Below are positions 1 through 12,599 of a DNA stretch of 64,000 bases, piece after piece (position 1 is the stretch's first letter; every line of letters starts with the position of its first letter). Source of the DNA: Toxotes chatareus. Taxonomy: Eukaryota; Chordata; Actinopteri; Toxotidae. The notes below the pieces were generated by a model, which saw only the letters and a list, made by a program, of their open reading frames with translations, ran no database searches and had not been told where the DNA came from. The stretch is from the NCBI GenBank assembly GCA_016801885.1, contig CM028883.1, forward strand, positions 27,509,143 to 27,573,142, given 5' to 3'. The translations under genes and the position numbers were made by a program.

Positions 1-133
1 TCACACGTCTGAATGCACAGGAGTCCCTCCTCTTACCTCACTGTTCTTCTCCCATTGATTGGCTCACTGCTTGTTTTGCTTCCCCCCCCCCCCCCTCTGT
101 TCACTCCTCCCACCTCCCTCCATCTCATTCCAG

Positions 134-934
134 CCCAGTGCGCCCCCAGTCCCCCCACCTCCCCGAACAGCCTGGCCCCTCCCCCTTCCTCTGCTGACTT
201 CCCCAACTCTGCCCACATCATGAAGGTGTGAGTCTTACAAAGGTGAGTGTCTGTTCACCGCACCACGTCCACCAGTCCTCCTTTTTTTCCACATCCTGTT
301 TAGACCCTCTGCACAATTTCACTCTCTGGGATTGTACATGATACGATGCTTTATGTTAAAACCAACACAGGAACTGAATAGCAGTCTTCATGTTTATAAG
401 TGCTGATGATCCAGTTTTGGACAGTGAGAGTTTTTATCCATCGAGTTTTGTCTTTCCCTTTTTGAGGAGCAACACAATTTAACTACCTGCTTGGTTGTGT
501 GCAGACATCTTGTGCACATATTTAGACTTAGTGTGGAAAAAAACTTGAGTGTCAGTCTATCCATCCCCCAAATTCTCAACACAAGGTCCAACTTGCGTGC
601 CCACATCATGACCAACTCTGTCTGGTGAGGAAGGCCATGAGATATAGTTGAAAGCGTCAGACAACAAGCAAGTCTGATCTTAGTGTTGACAATTTTTAGT
701 CTTTAAGTAGATAGCCTCCACTTTAGCTCAGAATATGTAGTGTTACATTTTTTCCCCAAAATTGGCTCAAAGTTAGAATTCCACTCATTTCCCATCATAG
801 TAAACAGATGTCAGTGCCCATTGACACACAGGCAATCTGAACTGATCTTTGTATCTATCCTACCCTGTTTCTCTCTGCCTCTGTCTGTAGCTCAAGCCCT
901 GGCTGCTGTCAAGTTTGATGGAGCATCTTTCTGA
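134..934 (+). CDS. Possible terminal exons of an upstream gene (candidate plekha6)
   Basis: Two exon-like pieces are seen. The first starts after a pyrimidine-rich acceptor at 132-133 and reads as a Pro/Ser-rich tail ending in HIMK at 225, followed by a possible donor GTGTGAGT. If unspliced, it terminates at TGA 229-231 as HIMKV. The second starts after CTGTCTGTAG at 890. It can be read either to TGA at 932-934 (QALAAVKFDGASF) or, in phase with a splice after HIMK, to TAA at 987-989. The human order PLEKHA6-GOLT1A-KISS1 makes the 3' end of plekha6 a reasonable guess, but I do not recognise the residues, so the name is inference only. Confidence 0.28.
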
Positions 935-3900
935 CCTTTCACTGGACAAACTGAGCAAAGAAGATGGCCCCAGACAAAGAACTTTTTAATTTTTTTTAAA
1001 ATTAAAACTGATACAACAAAAGCACGGAAATCTGTCAAAGGATGTTTCTAAGGAGGGAAGAGCAAATTTAAAACCCAAATGGAAGGTGCAGATACCTGAC
1101 CAAGACCAATGACCAAGACTCCACTTCATCTAATCCATGATAGCCTCCCACTACATGTGTCTTGTGGCACAAAGCAAGGCTGCAGATCTCTTACCAGCTT
1201 CAAGTTGTGTAATATTTCTATATAATTTAGCTCAGGACACATTCTACGAAGTAGAGATTACCGATGAACTCCGCTGATGATGATGTTTTACCCTCATATT
1301 GGCAAAATGTTAGCTAACTAAGGTTTGATGTTGATCAGTTCTAAAGGGAACACTACGTACGAAAGACCCAAGCTGGAGAGGAACATGGAAAGGAACTCCA
1401 GAGATAAGTGAAGAGAAGGAGTTTGGGATGACGAATGTCACACTGAGGTTGACTAGTTGGCAAGAGTCTCACTAAAGCCTACAAAGAGGCTGTGGACATG
1501 CGTCTGGACACTAAAAGCCAAAAGAGTATGTTGTCATCTAATGTCCATATCAACCCTCAAAACCACCAGTGGCTTGTGGCTAAGTGAGGAGTGGGACTCA
1601 GTGACAGACTAAGGGTACATAATGACATATTCTGACACTTTGACAAATGACCGGAACGAGAGGCCTCTCATCCTTTGTAAAAAGCTGAGGACTCTTCTTC
1701 TGAACTCACTGTGATGTCTGTTTCACCCAGACCTCCACCCCCCTACACTATTTCCCATCCTTTCAAACTCGTCTGCTGCCAATTACACTCATATGCAGCT
1801 GTTAGCATTACATACATACATTTGACCTGGCTGAGGGTCAAAATTTAATGTAGCAGAATGTTGACCGTAAAACCTGGAGGAAAATCAAGTCAATGTGCAC
1901 AGCTAGGACTTGCTGGAAATAATGACCTTGCTCTGTGATATGTTGACTTTGCTCTGGTGTGGAAGCCCACTGAGATTGTTCAAGCTGAAATCCTTAACTT
2001 GTTATAGTTGGCATATGGTCATTTGGTCTCTCCTGCATGGCGAAGTATTGAAACACTAAGACAAGACACACTTACAGCAGCTAACTCACTGTTAGTGCAG
2101 TTCAGTTCAAACCAGAGCTGTCACACAGGAAATAACACATTTTCCCCCAGTGTCGTGGGGTCAAGCATTGTAATAAACAGCATAACACCAGCAGTGGATT
2201 AGCAGTGGATTATACACTTAACTAAATTAAATGTATTTCACCTTTGACAACAGCTGATTCAAAGAGACAGCAGGTTTCTGTCTGTCTACCTTTGTCCACA
2301 GCACAGAACCTAAAGATCAGAGTGAGTCTGAATCAAGAATAATTTTTTCAACTCAGTATTCTTTCAGCATGTGCTCTAAATCCAGAACAGCTGCATATGA
2401 ATGTAATTCACCCGAGGCCGAGTTGTGATGATGGCATCACCTCACCTCCAACCACTGTGTGCAACTCCTTCTTCGGGTTAAATCTTTTGCATTTAGCATC
2501 ACACTGAAATGAAATGACCCCAGTGTTTGTCTACACTTGTAGGTAAAGTATGTTGGATGTGCTTTTATAAATGGTCTGCTGTATGTGGAAAGTGAAAATA
2601 GAAGTGACCTTAGAAGAGTAACTCTGCTAGAAAAACAAGTGTATGTGTAAAGAGGAGTTAGCTAATGATGCAGTCATTTGAGAGGAATTATATACTAGAA
2701 AATTACATGTGATATATCCCAATTATATTTCATCCAGTCAATCATGCAGTGCCATTAAGTCTGAAACATGTCAGTGTGTTTTATGTGTTTATGATGAACA
2801 GGACATGTTAATGACATGAGTTTGAATCTGGAGGAAACACAATGATTGATGGTACTGAAGTTTTTCAAATTCTGCACACAAGTGGCTTTAGGTGGAACTG
2901 GCCAATATTAAATAACACATTTTGAAATAACCTTGTAATTTAATCATGAATGAATTCAGTAACATATTTGTTTTACAGTTTTCATTTGATAGTAGTCCAT
3001 TTTAAATTTGAAAACACTTTTTAACAAAAGTCTGCTTTTCCTTCATAGTTGCACTTTTATTTCACGCCATGTGTCTGTATTTTAAGCCATTGATGGAACA
3101 AAATAAGTATGGAGCTGCATGGATGGGCAGCTGTCACAGCTCATGTTTCGTTAGTGTCCGTTGCACATAAAGGTCCAAAAGACTTTCTGAAAACTTCTAA
3201 AAAACAATTTGTACAAAAACCAAAAAAAACCAAAAACAAAAACAAGCCACTAGAAATTCAAAGATGAGTTCAAAGTTATACTCCTCAGAGGATAAAAAAC
3301 ACAATCTTGTGGGATTTTTCTGGTTTTGCTGCTGCCTCTTCATTGCAACTTCCTCCTGATTTGAACTCTGTGATCCCACCCACCCACACACACACACACC
3401 TGAGGCATACACACGTTTATTCAGCTATCCTTGTTAGGACATTACATTGACTTTCATTCATTGTTGACAGTCCAACCCTTAACCAGGGACTCAAAAATCT
3501 GCTTTTTCCAGAGTGGGGACACAGGTCCCCAGTCTTTAGCCCCCAAAAGTGACCCATGATAGGCACACACACACACACACACACACACACCTCTTCCCTT
3601 TGTTATGTATGTTCATCATGCTTTTTTTGCCCTTATGCACTTCAACGTTCAAGTGACCTGTCCTCGTAGAAAGCTATTTGTATGTCCATGCTCGTATACG
3701 TCCAGATTCAGACAGTATGTTACAGGAATTTTATTCTGAAAGCAGTTCATAGCTCTCGCTACGCAAAAAAAAAAAAAAAAAAAAGTCAAGGAATTTAAGA
3801 GAAAACTTCTATTTTTTCTTGTTTTAAGTTTTTTAAGAAAGGGAAGTTCAAATGAGGCAGTACATATTTTTTTAGATGCATAGATATTCAGTGACAAGTT

Positions 3901-4564
3901 GACAGGTTCAATTTTTACACTCAATTACGCAATGTTTTGCATTTTTCACAAACGAGATTTTGTTTTTATTGTATCACTCTTGAAGATTGTTTGAAGGAGC
4001 AGAATATACATATTTTTGGATCAATTGGAATCTGATGCGTTAAGAAACGACAGCCAAAAGGTGGTGTCCAATATTTGATACTAGATGTAGCATTTGTGGA
4101 TGATGAAAATAAAGAATATATACATTATTTACAATGGCCAGTGTATATAATATTTTGGATTTCAGTTACAGTATATCCTACTATTACATGTCACCATTGC
4201 TACTTTGGGTGAAAATAGACAAACTGCTTGAACTATGCAAATTATATATATAAAAAAAGAAAAGACAAATAATAGGCTTGCTTTCAGAAAACCTTGCAAT
4301 AAAGTGAATGTATACAAATAATGTGTTTCTCTAGATGCTTCTGAATTCATCACAGTATTTTGAATGATAAAACATGTCTCACTGTCTGGAATGGATGATG
4401 AATTTATTGCTGTTATTTTAATCCACTTGATGATGGTGATGATGATGATGATGACGTTCACTGCCAAAAAGTCTACTGAGGTTTGCTGTCCAGCCCACTC
4501 ATCACCAACAGGCTCCCTGATGATATCCTATGATCTTTGTTATATCGAATTGTATGTCTGAATG
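935..4564 (+). other. Non-coding stretch, possible long 3'UTR plus simple repeats
   Basis: No convincing coding exon is visible on either strand. The stretch is AT-rich and ends at a canonical poly(A) signal at 4565, so part or all of it may be the 3'UTR of the gene whose last exons lie at 134-934. It contains CA runs at about 3382-3400 and 3563-3590, a poly(A) tract at about 3765-3784, and a GATGAT run near 4433-4452. Confidence 0.35.
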
Positions 4565-4570
4565 AATAAA
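4565..4570 (+). promoter_or_regulatory. Poly(A) signal AATAAA
   Basis: AATAAA followed by GTGCAAAATC. It is plausible as the 3' processing signal of the gene upstream of golt1a, since no other plus-strand gene lies between. Confidence 0.4.
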
Positions 4571-4854
4571 GTGCAAAATCACAGACTGACTGGATTCTTT
4601 CACATTCAAGCTCAGATGAGGAAATGGACAGTCGGTTGTTTATTGACGACAGGTTTGTCCTCGTAATTACCAGTAATTACAACTTACAAACAACCATACA
4701 CAAATAAAATCAAGCTTTACAAAACATGTAATATGAACTTATTCATCTAGTGAGAAGAAATGTAGTGCGTTAGTTTTAGTGAAGCTGCTGCGGCAGAATT
4801 CTGGTTGTAATGTAGGGAAAGGACGTGTGAGAGAAAGATCCCAGTCTACTAGGA

Positions 4855-4930
4855 GCCATTTTCCAGCGTCTTTGAGCACCCGGAAAAGCGCTATACAAAT
4901 TTGATGTATTATTATTATTATTATTATTTT
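4855..4930 (+). repeat. LINE/SINE 3' tail with (TTA)n
   Basis: The string GCGCTATACAAATTTGATG is followed by a (TTA)n run. This is the typical 3' tail shared by fish L2-type LINEs and the SINEs that borrow their tails. Confidence 0.55.
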
Positions 4931-4974
4931 CTTGGTTAATTTTAAAGATTTGTTTAATTTTATAGATTTGAGTT

Positions 4975-5312
4975 AGAGATTTAGCACTGTTGCCTCACAG
5001 CAAGAGGGTTCCAGGTTTGAACCCCAGTCTGGGCTCTGGGCTGGGCTGTGTGGAGTTTGCATGTTCTCCCTGTGCCTGTGTGGGTTTTCTCCGGGTACTG
5101 CACATTAGGTTAAATGGCTTCTCTAAATTGTCCCTAGGTGTGTGAGTGTGTGTGTGAATGGTTGTCTGTCTTTGTGTGTCAGCCCTGCGATTGACTGGCA
5201 ACCAGTCCAGGGCGTACCCCACCTCTCGCCCGTAGTCAGCTGGGATAGGCTCCAGCTCCCCCACGACCCTGACGAATCAAGCGGTATAGACAATGGATGG
5301 ATGGATGGAGTT
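4975..5312 (+). repeat. Widespread teleost interspersed repeat ending in (GGAT)n
   Basis: The element opens with a tRNA-like B-box region (GGTTTGAACC near 5015). It then carries the familiar fish repeat phrases GTTTGCATGTTCTCCCTGTG, GGGTTTTCTCCGGGTACT and GCGATTGACTGGCAACC, and ends in AATGGATGGATGGATGG. The layout suggests a tRNA-derived SINE or a SINE/LINE composite. I do not assign a family name. Confidence 0.7.
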
Positions 5313-5470
5313 AGAGTTTTCCTTTTGAAATGAACAATTCTATGGATACCAAACAAGTTAGCAATGCTTAAATCCCAGCTACACCTACTGCTGTGAGGGC
5401 AGTTGGGAGGGTTAGAATATTGTTGGTGCTGATAACTTTGAAACAGTAGCCTGTAGAGTCCACACCCAGA

Positions 5471-5659
5471 TTGCTCCAAACTCAAAAGGAGTCTCTTTGG
5501 GACCAGCTTAACGACCTCGAGGACCAATCACAATCACGGGGAGTCAGCGTCCATATACTGAATGTACCTGAAGGCAGTGAGGGCGGTAAACACCCGCTTA
5601 AGTCTATATCGCAGGTGCTGATGCAGGTGATGGGTCCCAATATTTTTGCACCACCATAG
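5471..5659 (+). mobile_element. L1-type LINE ORF1 fragment
   Basis: The plus frame reads LWDQLNDLEDQSQSRG followed by VHILNVPEGSEGG, then a segment ending QVMGPNIFAPP. This matches the conserved pattern of L1-clade ORF1p (a coiled coil with a DLEnRsRR-like motif, then ixGlPEg.Egg). The fragment is about 60 residues, has no flanking ORF2, and ends at a stop. It is a dead piece. Confidence 0.55.
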
Positions 5660-6372
5660 TGAATTAGTATTTCCAGAATAAACAAACAACCACTGGTCAT
5701 TTGATTTAGGTGGGATAGGTGTTTTTTTTTTTTTTTCGTTTTCCATGAGTATAATAAGTTTTCAGTGTTTCATAAGTCACTGGGAACTTTCTTGGTCAGA
5801 GACATCAAGAAGCTGCGCTAGCAGAACTTTTTTGATACAGTGATTACGATCACGTCAAAGCAGAAATACTCCAGTAGAACAAGGTTCATTACAGTCAAAG
5901 TCCTCCATTAATTTACCAGTAATATGGTTGTGATTCTTAGATTGGATGAAGAAGAGGAGGTTGTCAATAATGAATACAAAAAAAGAGGGAAGGAAAGATT
6001 AAAAGGAAGCAGGGAAACAGAGGTGAAGACACAGTGAAGGGGAGAAAGGAATGACACAGCAGTCAGAATTGTTAAAGACAGTCTGAGGAATTGTGGAGCC
6101 CAAGCACAAGACAAGAGTTAAATACATTCAGTGTCTTTGAATGAGTGATGACATCGCTCAGGTAGCTGACCCTTTACCTGTGACTTCTCAGTGTTCATTA
6201 CAGGGGGTCAGTGTGCGCCCGATCTGGTTAATGTTCACCTCACACGCTGACAACATCAACGCACAAAGGTCACAGTTGAGACAGTGTCAGAGGACTCATT
6301 TGTGTGTTCCAGACAGTCCCAGCAAAACAAAGCCAGCAAGTTAGAGAAGAGGGAAGACACAGAGGGATTACT

Positions 6373-9300
6373 ATGGTGGCCATCACGGAGTTCCAGAGTA
6401 AGTCCTCCTACAACTCCTCTCTTCTAAAGTGTTAGTGTGAAGCCATGATCCTGTAAGTGACTCACAGAGCACAGAGCAGTGGCCTGATGTCTGAACACAA
6501 AGACGTGCTTGTAGAATGTTTTGAAGATATAATACGACAGCATGATCAGAGTATAGTGTTTGAAATCATAGTATTTTTTAGGTAAATTCACACTCAGTTT
6601 AACCAATTCAGGCCCTCAGGACACTCACACATTCAGAGTGTCACAGAATCGCTTTGAGAAACTGAGCTGAATGAATGAGCCGTGCTGGTGTGCTTATAAC
6701 ATTCAGTCTGACAGTCTGATTGAAGCACGACTGAGGAGCTTTGATGAAAGAAGCTATAAGGGACTTTTAGCGTGATTCTTCAGTGTCTGTGACAGTGAGG
6801 AATGAGTGTCTGAAAACAAGGACTACAACTATGTCTGCTCACACTTCTCTCCTTTAGCACTGAATCAGCCAATAGCAGGCCTCCAAAGATGACATCATAT
6901 CAATCATGGCAGCTGGTACTTTCAATTTATCATAACTTGTACTACCTATCATTCATTGTATCCAGTGCACTTGAATATGTTGAAACACACAAGAAAATAC
7001 TAAAAATCAACCTAAAAATGAAGTGTCCTTTAAATGGTTATCCTGGTAACTTTATGTATTTGTAATAACTCAATTTGTCATTGAGTTGAATTGTCTTTGT
7101 ACTAAAAACTCCCCAGATTTCTTCATGGGATAAAAGAGAGCTGTTACCTCTGCTGAGGATGATGATGTCCTTTGTATTTCTTTCTGGTTGTTGTGATGTT
7201 GTAACACATGTAACACAGGACATGTGTCACAGGAGATTTTACTTTTCAGCAATTTGGACAGTTTTTTTTTTTTTTTTTAAAGAGCTGTAAACCACTCAGC
7301 TCCAGACATCCCTTTCTCGACCCAGGTTTCGGGATAGTTGCAGTTGTCGGCCTTTGCTAAATCACAGGCAAATTTCTGTACCTGAAATGAACAGATTGTT
7401 GTGAATTAGCTGAATATGTAACATATTTACATACAGTATAGCCTACTCTAGTAAAAATTGCTTCAGGTAGTGGTGCTGATTCTTCTTGGGAAAATAGTAC
7501 AGGATCACAAGGTAAATGCCCTATGATTTGGTCACTGCCCCACTTCTCCTGCCAAGGAAGTGGGACTCCCCTGGTCTGTCTGATATTTGGCATGCTGTTA
7601 GTAAACATGGGTTTCCTCTGACTATTGGTATGCAGCTGATTGTCATTAACTTGTAGTCTAGTTTATTTAGGCCTTGCTTAATTTTCTTACTTCTCATGTG
7701 TTTGTGTTTGTCTTCCAGAGATTGGTATTGGCCTGATGGGATTCGGTGCATTCTTCCTGATCTTTGGTGTCCTGCTGTACTTTGACTCTGTCTTGCTGGC
7801 ATTTGGAAATGTGAGTCATACTTTTCTGCCCATACACATCTGCTCAGCGTCAACATCAAACCTGACCGTCTCATGTGAACATCCAAAGATAAATCCACAG
7901 CTTAACACCTTCAGAGGAAGTGCATATCCCATCATCGCCATATTACTGTTTGAGTATGCAGTATAGTGTACAGTATGTAAGATGAAAAGGACAAACAGTA
8001 CATAAGGATGTACAGTACTTTAGAAAAGACAACCCATGACTGGATTTATCTCACAATTAGACACCAGAAGTGGAATTAGTGGCCTCATGTTTATTTGATT
8101 ACCCTTTCTGACTTGAAAGTAGCATCTAACAATGACACTTCATGTAGACCAGACTCAGGCTGAGGACCCAGGCATGTATTAGACCAGAAAAAACACAAAC
8201 ATGTGGTCCACATATTCACCAGAATAATTTGGCTGTCTGGATCCTCCTTCAATCAGCCTAGCTGTCAGCTGGGTCAGCGTGTGGTGAACTGGTGTTGCTA
8301 CCAAGGACTAGAAACAAATCCAGTGATACTCTTAGACATCATTGAACCACCTCACTGAAGAGACAGAAAGTGTGGACAGACATAGTGGTGTTTACAGGTT
8401 TAATAGACTTTAAGATCCAATCTGATGGGAAGAACTTCACTGAGAGAACCACTAGAAGGTTGCCATTTCTCAAAGAATCTCAAAGCTATCACCCATATAT
8501 CAGAGTGTATCCACTTCTTTTAAAAAGCATGACATCTCTGAGGTCTTCACTTCAGTTACACTTGTCCCCATTACTTATATTGGAAGAGCATTATGAAAGC
8601 ATATCTTCACAGCCAGTGAAGACACACAGCTGTGACCATGTGGGTATTCACAATGCGAAGTCTCATGGTTTGTTCATAGTACGGCTGAGTTCAGCCTTAA
8701 AGGTACTCTAATGAATCCTTCAGAGATATTCAAACACATGAAAAACATGTTTTCTCAGAGACAGGGACATCTGCTGAACAACACACACAATGCACTGAGA
8801 GTTTTGTCTGACTAGGCACTGAACTTTTGCTCAGGTAGGAGGAATTAGTTCAAAGATTTGAATTAAGAGAAACTGCAGAATACAACATGACATTAAGTAT
8901 TTCCCCCCCTCCTCCCTTTAGATCCTTTTTCTATCCGGTTTGACCTTCATCATTGGCTTTAGAAGGACAGCCCACTTCTTCTTCCAAAGGCACAAGTTTC
9001 GGGGTTCTTTTTTCTTTCTCGGTGGTGTGTCTCTGGTGCTGTGCCGCTGGCCAATCATTGGGATGCTGGTGGAGAGTTATGGCTTTGTACTTTTATTCAG
9101 GTAAGTTCCAGCAAGGCTTTTGTGAAACAGAAAAACAAGGCTGCAAATTAATTTGTCTCTACTACTACTACTACTGCTACTACTACTACTACTACTACTA
9201 ATAATAATAATAATCATAATAACTAACGTTGCCAGTTTGATTTGGGAACACCATAATCTGAATTCTAAATCTACTGAATAGTTACTATATGCCTATAGTA

Positions 9301-9634
9301 ACAATAGCTGATTGTTTGTTGAAACTACTGATCTAAGTCACCTCTGAATTCTTCTGTATGTTGTGCTGTAACTGATCATATCAGACATGTAAAGATGTGT
9401 TGTAGCATCTGTTCTTTGTTCTTGTTTCCTGCTGCAGGTCTTTCTTCCCCATGGCCATGGGATTTGTGCTGTCAGCTGTGAATAGCCCTTTCCTCAATGC
9501 AGTATGTTTTGTTCTTGGCTCCAGGATTTATTTATTTATTTATTTTGTAATGAAATATCCTGAGGATTTGACCGTTAATGAAATCTCTTGTTTTTCTCTA
9601 TCAGTTTTTCCCCAGCAGCTCCTCCATGGTCTGA
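6373..9634 (+). CDS. golt1a: Vesicle transport protein GOT1A
   Basis: Five coding exons with GT-AG borders and matching phases: 6373-6397, 7719-7810, 8922-9100, 9438-9501 and 9605-9634. Spliced, they give 129 residues starting MVAITEFQKIGIG and ending PSSSSMV. The protein has the GOT1/SFT2-like layout: four hydrophobic segments (approximately residues 10-27, 32-48, 60-78 and 85-108), the motif LLYFDSVLLAFGN, and a cytosolic FFFQRHKFRG loop. Family members are small tetraspanning Golgi/ER proteins needed for vesicle fusion at the Golgi. The LLYFDSVLLAFGN signature and FFFQRHK fit the A paralogue better than golt1b. The length equals that of the family and no break is seen. The ATG lies just before a conserved ITEFQK start. 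The gene is convergent with kiss1. Confidence 0.95.
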
Positions 9635-11840
9635 GCAGAAGAATGTGATGTTACAGCAGTGAAGGAGGATTGTGGGTGGGTGGGGTGATTTGGGGGTTGG
9701 GGGTGGCTTGATAAATAACAACAACTGAACTGTTGTTGTCATTTATTTTGCTGATGACCAGTAAGTTATTTTTATTATTTTCACAGTGTACTGTATTTTG
9801 TGCCATATGAAGTTACAATTAATAACCAAGCAGTCAAATAAGAAGCAGCTTGAAAGTTCCTCTAACTAAAACCTTAAAAATTAAAAAAAAAACATTTGGT
9901 GATATACAGGATCTGTGTTCCGTCTAATTTACTGTTTTAAAATCTGTTGAATTAAGCAAAATGATATAGTGTCTAATGTGTGTGGGTGTGGGTCTGTGGG
10001 TGTCTGGAACCATCATTCCACATTACGAAAAAAGAATGATTTAATGATGACCAGTAAAAACCTGATGTATGTTGTATGTTGCATGCTGCCTTCTATGTAG
10101 CCATGAATAATCTAATATTCATGGGTCTTTACAGTTATTTTCACACACACATAGTCCACCATGAATTGCAGCTCAGGGTTTGGAAGTTCACAGAGCACGT
10201 TTTATACCATAAAGTGCTTTACGCTGACACAGCCTCATAATCAGTGTAGGCCTACATAGTGAACAGACAATAAAATGACTGAAAAACAAAAAGACTGAAA
10301 CAATGACATAATATACAAAAATATAAAGAAAGATGAATAAGAATGTTTCAATGTATAACAAAAAAATCTACTTCAGCCACACAGAGCTGTGCTATTAGCA
10401 ACATGTGGCACTTTAGGTGCTAATTATGGGAACCCGCCAGATCAGTAAGCTCAAGTCCCTTCAGTCTATTTCGCCTGCAAAGTTCAAGCTTTTCAATGGA
10501 TAAAAGAAAAATGTTAGCTTTCTGCTGGTTAACCACTAAGATCGCTGAGCTGTCTAACAAATTACTAACGACAGCAGCGTCAGTACTGATACATATCAGA
10601 GTGATAAGTCCGTCGACTTTCACGGCTTTCATGGGGAAATGAAACCAACTATACCGCGGTTGTGGCTGGTTGAGGCTTCCTGAGAGTGGCACTGAAAACA
10701 GAGTTGGGTCTGCTCATCATCATCATCATCATCATCACCAAAAGCAGCAATAACTGGGGAACACTGAGCAGGAATAACACATTCAGTGAATGTAACTGCC
10801 AAGTCAATGTGACAAGTTTGTAACCTAAAGGTACTTTGTGGAATTTTCATTATAAAACACAGTTTTATTCACATCCAGCCCTGTTTTTACTGTTTATAAT
10901 GTGCTTTTACTACTTTGACTCAGCAGCAGATCTACGTGAATCACTAAAATAGGAAGATGAGAAGTGAGGAAAGCGCTCGCTTCGCTGCTGAGTAAAATGT
11001 CACTTTGCCTGTGGTGAGCTGTGTGCCTGCATCAAAGAGCTTGACGAAGGATCTATAAACAGACTTTAGATCCTGAATCCTGTAGATCCTATTATTGCCG
11101 CAACCTGTAAGACAGGATGTGAATACGAAAGTACTGAACAGGATTAACTGACAAAGTTACCAAGAGTTAATAAAGAGTCACAGCATTGAAAATAAAAGGA
11201 AAAATCATCAAACACAAGAAAAGTGTTTATTTTCACATTTGCTTCCTTTTCTTTTACTAGTCAGTACAAACTGACAAAAGAGCAAAGTGCTCTGAAATAT
11301 TTTTTATATCTGTTATATTGTTACTACAATTTCACTTTAAAGATTTTTGAAGGTTGTTATGTGTCCTGGCTGACGCCAAGCCCTCCCAAAAGTTAACCAG
11401 TGAAATGAAGAGTAGGCTGGCAGGTTTGACAGAGCCAAACAGATGAGACACACGGGTCACCCGTGGAACCTGTTGCCTGGCAACACACACAGCGCAGGTT
11501 AAAACACCCGGGGTTCGCTTCAAACATCAGATTAGGACTCTGACTGAGGAAGTCTCCAGAAACAGCCAACACCACACACAGGTCAGCAAAACCATCTTAC
11601 TTTCTGCTGCAGGACTGGGTTTGATGTGGCAAATAATTGCTTTGATCCTCAAATTTCAGTATCTCAGTATCAGTGAGCAGTACAGCCAAATAGTAACTAG
11701 CCTAATCACATATTCTCTCACAGTATTTTTCCAATTCATTACACAGTTTATTGGATCATCTGCAGAGTAACATTGTTCGTTTGCTCCACTTGAGTAATAA
11801 TCACACAATAATGAGCACATCATTGTGATTATTACTCATT
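9635..11840. other. golt1a 3'UTR and intergenic DNA
   Basis: No gene is recognised after the golt1a stop. The stretch includes an (ATC)n run at about 10717-10737 and a fold-back at 11791-11838 with perfect 15-base arms (TGAGTAATAATCACA) and an 18-base loop. Confidence 0.5.
10269..10274 (+). promoter_or_regulatory. Poly(A) signal, candidate for golt1a
   Basis: AATAAA lies about 635 bases after the golt1a stop codon and is the first canonical plus-strand signal there. Confidence 0.45.
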
Positions 11841-11879
11841 TCATTAATAAATTTTTACTTGATTTTCATTATACTATAC

Positions 11880-12035
11880 TTTTATTTTGTTTTCACTTCA
11901 CTTATTTATTCTAGAATTTTTTTTTCTCTTACCACACACTATGTGCAATTTTCCTCTTTTCTTCATTTTCAATTGGGAGTTAAGTAACAGTAAGAATTTC
12001 CCTACGGGATTAATAAAGTTATTCTGATTCTGAAA
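11880..12035 (+). mobile_element. LINE 3' tail fragment
   Basis: A T-rich stretch is followed by AATTTCCCTACGGGATTAAT, then AAAGTTATTCTGATTCTG. This is the standard 3' end of several fish non-LTR retrotransposons, with the (GATTCT)n-type terminal repeat. No coding part is attached. Confidence 0.6.
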
Positions 12036-12336
12036 TATTCTCATTTAGACCAGGCTGTTGTCCTTCTGTTCCTATGAAGTAAGGCTGGAGATCACTTAAA
12101 CTGAGGAGTCACAGCTTCTAACTTCAGACACATTAACTGTATTCACAAAATGAATGTGATTATTCATAAAAACATAGTGGTTAAAGTAAAAAATAATGGC
12201 TCTGCTTCTATTTGTTCTTCAAAATAGACTTGCATATGCTGCAGAAAAATATTGTTTCAATATCCCCATCTGCCCAAGTCTGTCTGTATCTGTCAGGTTT
12301 CAAATGAATGAGCTGAAGCTGAATATAAACATTTAC

Positions 12337-12557
12337 CTGTACTTTGCTGCTGTTAGATAAATCTACCTCTACAGCATCATTTTGGTTCAATGGTTTCAAA
12401 TAAACCCTGGAATTTACAGAGTTCCCTAACATCTCTGCCACACACTGGAAAGATCTAATATTTGATCCAGCCACACTGTCAGTGGTCGATACAGGAGCAG
12501 ACTTTTTGCTGCCTTCTAGGACCTTCAGGTTTTCTGGTAGTGGCCTTTTAATTAAAC
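12337..12557 (-). CDS. Unassigned exon-like ORF, 73 codons
   Basis: The minus strand has an acceptor (CTGACTTTAG, exon from 12557) and a donor (CAG|GTAAATG, exon end 12337). They bracket 221 bases that are open in one frame, starting LIKRPLPENLKVLEGSKK and ending VEVDLSNSSKVQ. The composition looks coding (charged, no low complexity), and the two splice sites sit where the homology-like stretch ends. The family is not recognised. It may be an exon of an unannotated minus-strand gene or of a decayed transposon. It directly abuts a LINE tail on its upstream side, which favours a transposon or pseudogene origin. Confidence 0.3.
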
Positions 12558-12599
12558 CTAAAGTCAGAACAGAAAATGTACAGTGAGGCCTCCTTTTAT

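Noticed and set aside
13..231. 72-residue Pro-rich frame starting at 13 as a complete gene
   Set aside because: It starts in intron-like sequence and runs through a poly(C) tract. Only the part after the acceptor at 133 could be an exon.
4995..5030. Possible functional tRNA gene
   Set aside because: Only a B-box-like GGTTTGAACC is present, with no tRNA cloverleaf or acceptor stem. It is the head of a SINE-like repeat.
8953..9201. 82-residue frame ending in poly-Tyr
   Set aside because: It is an alternative frame of golt1a exon 3 running into a (TAC)n simple repeat in intron 3.
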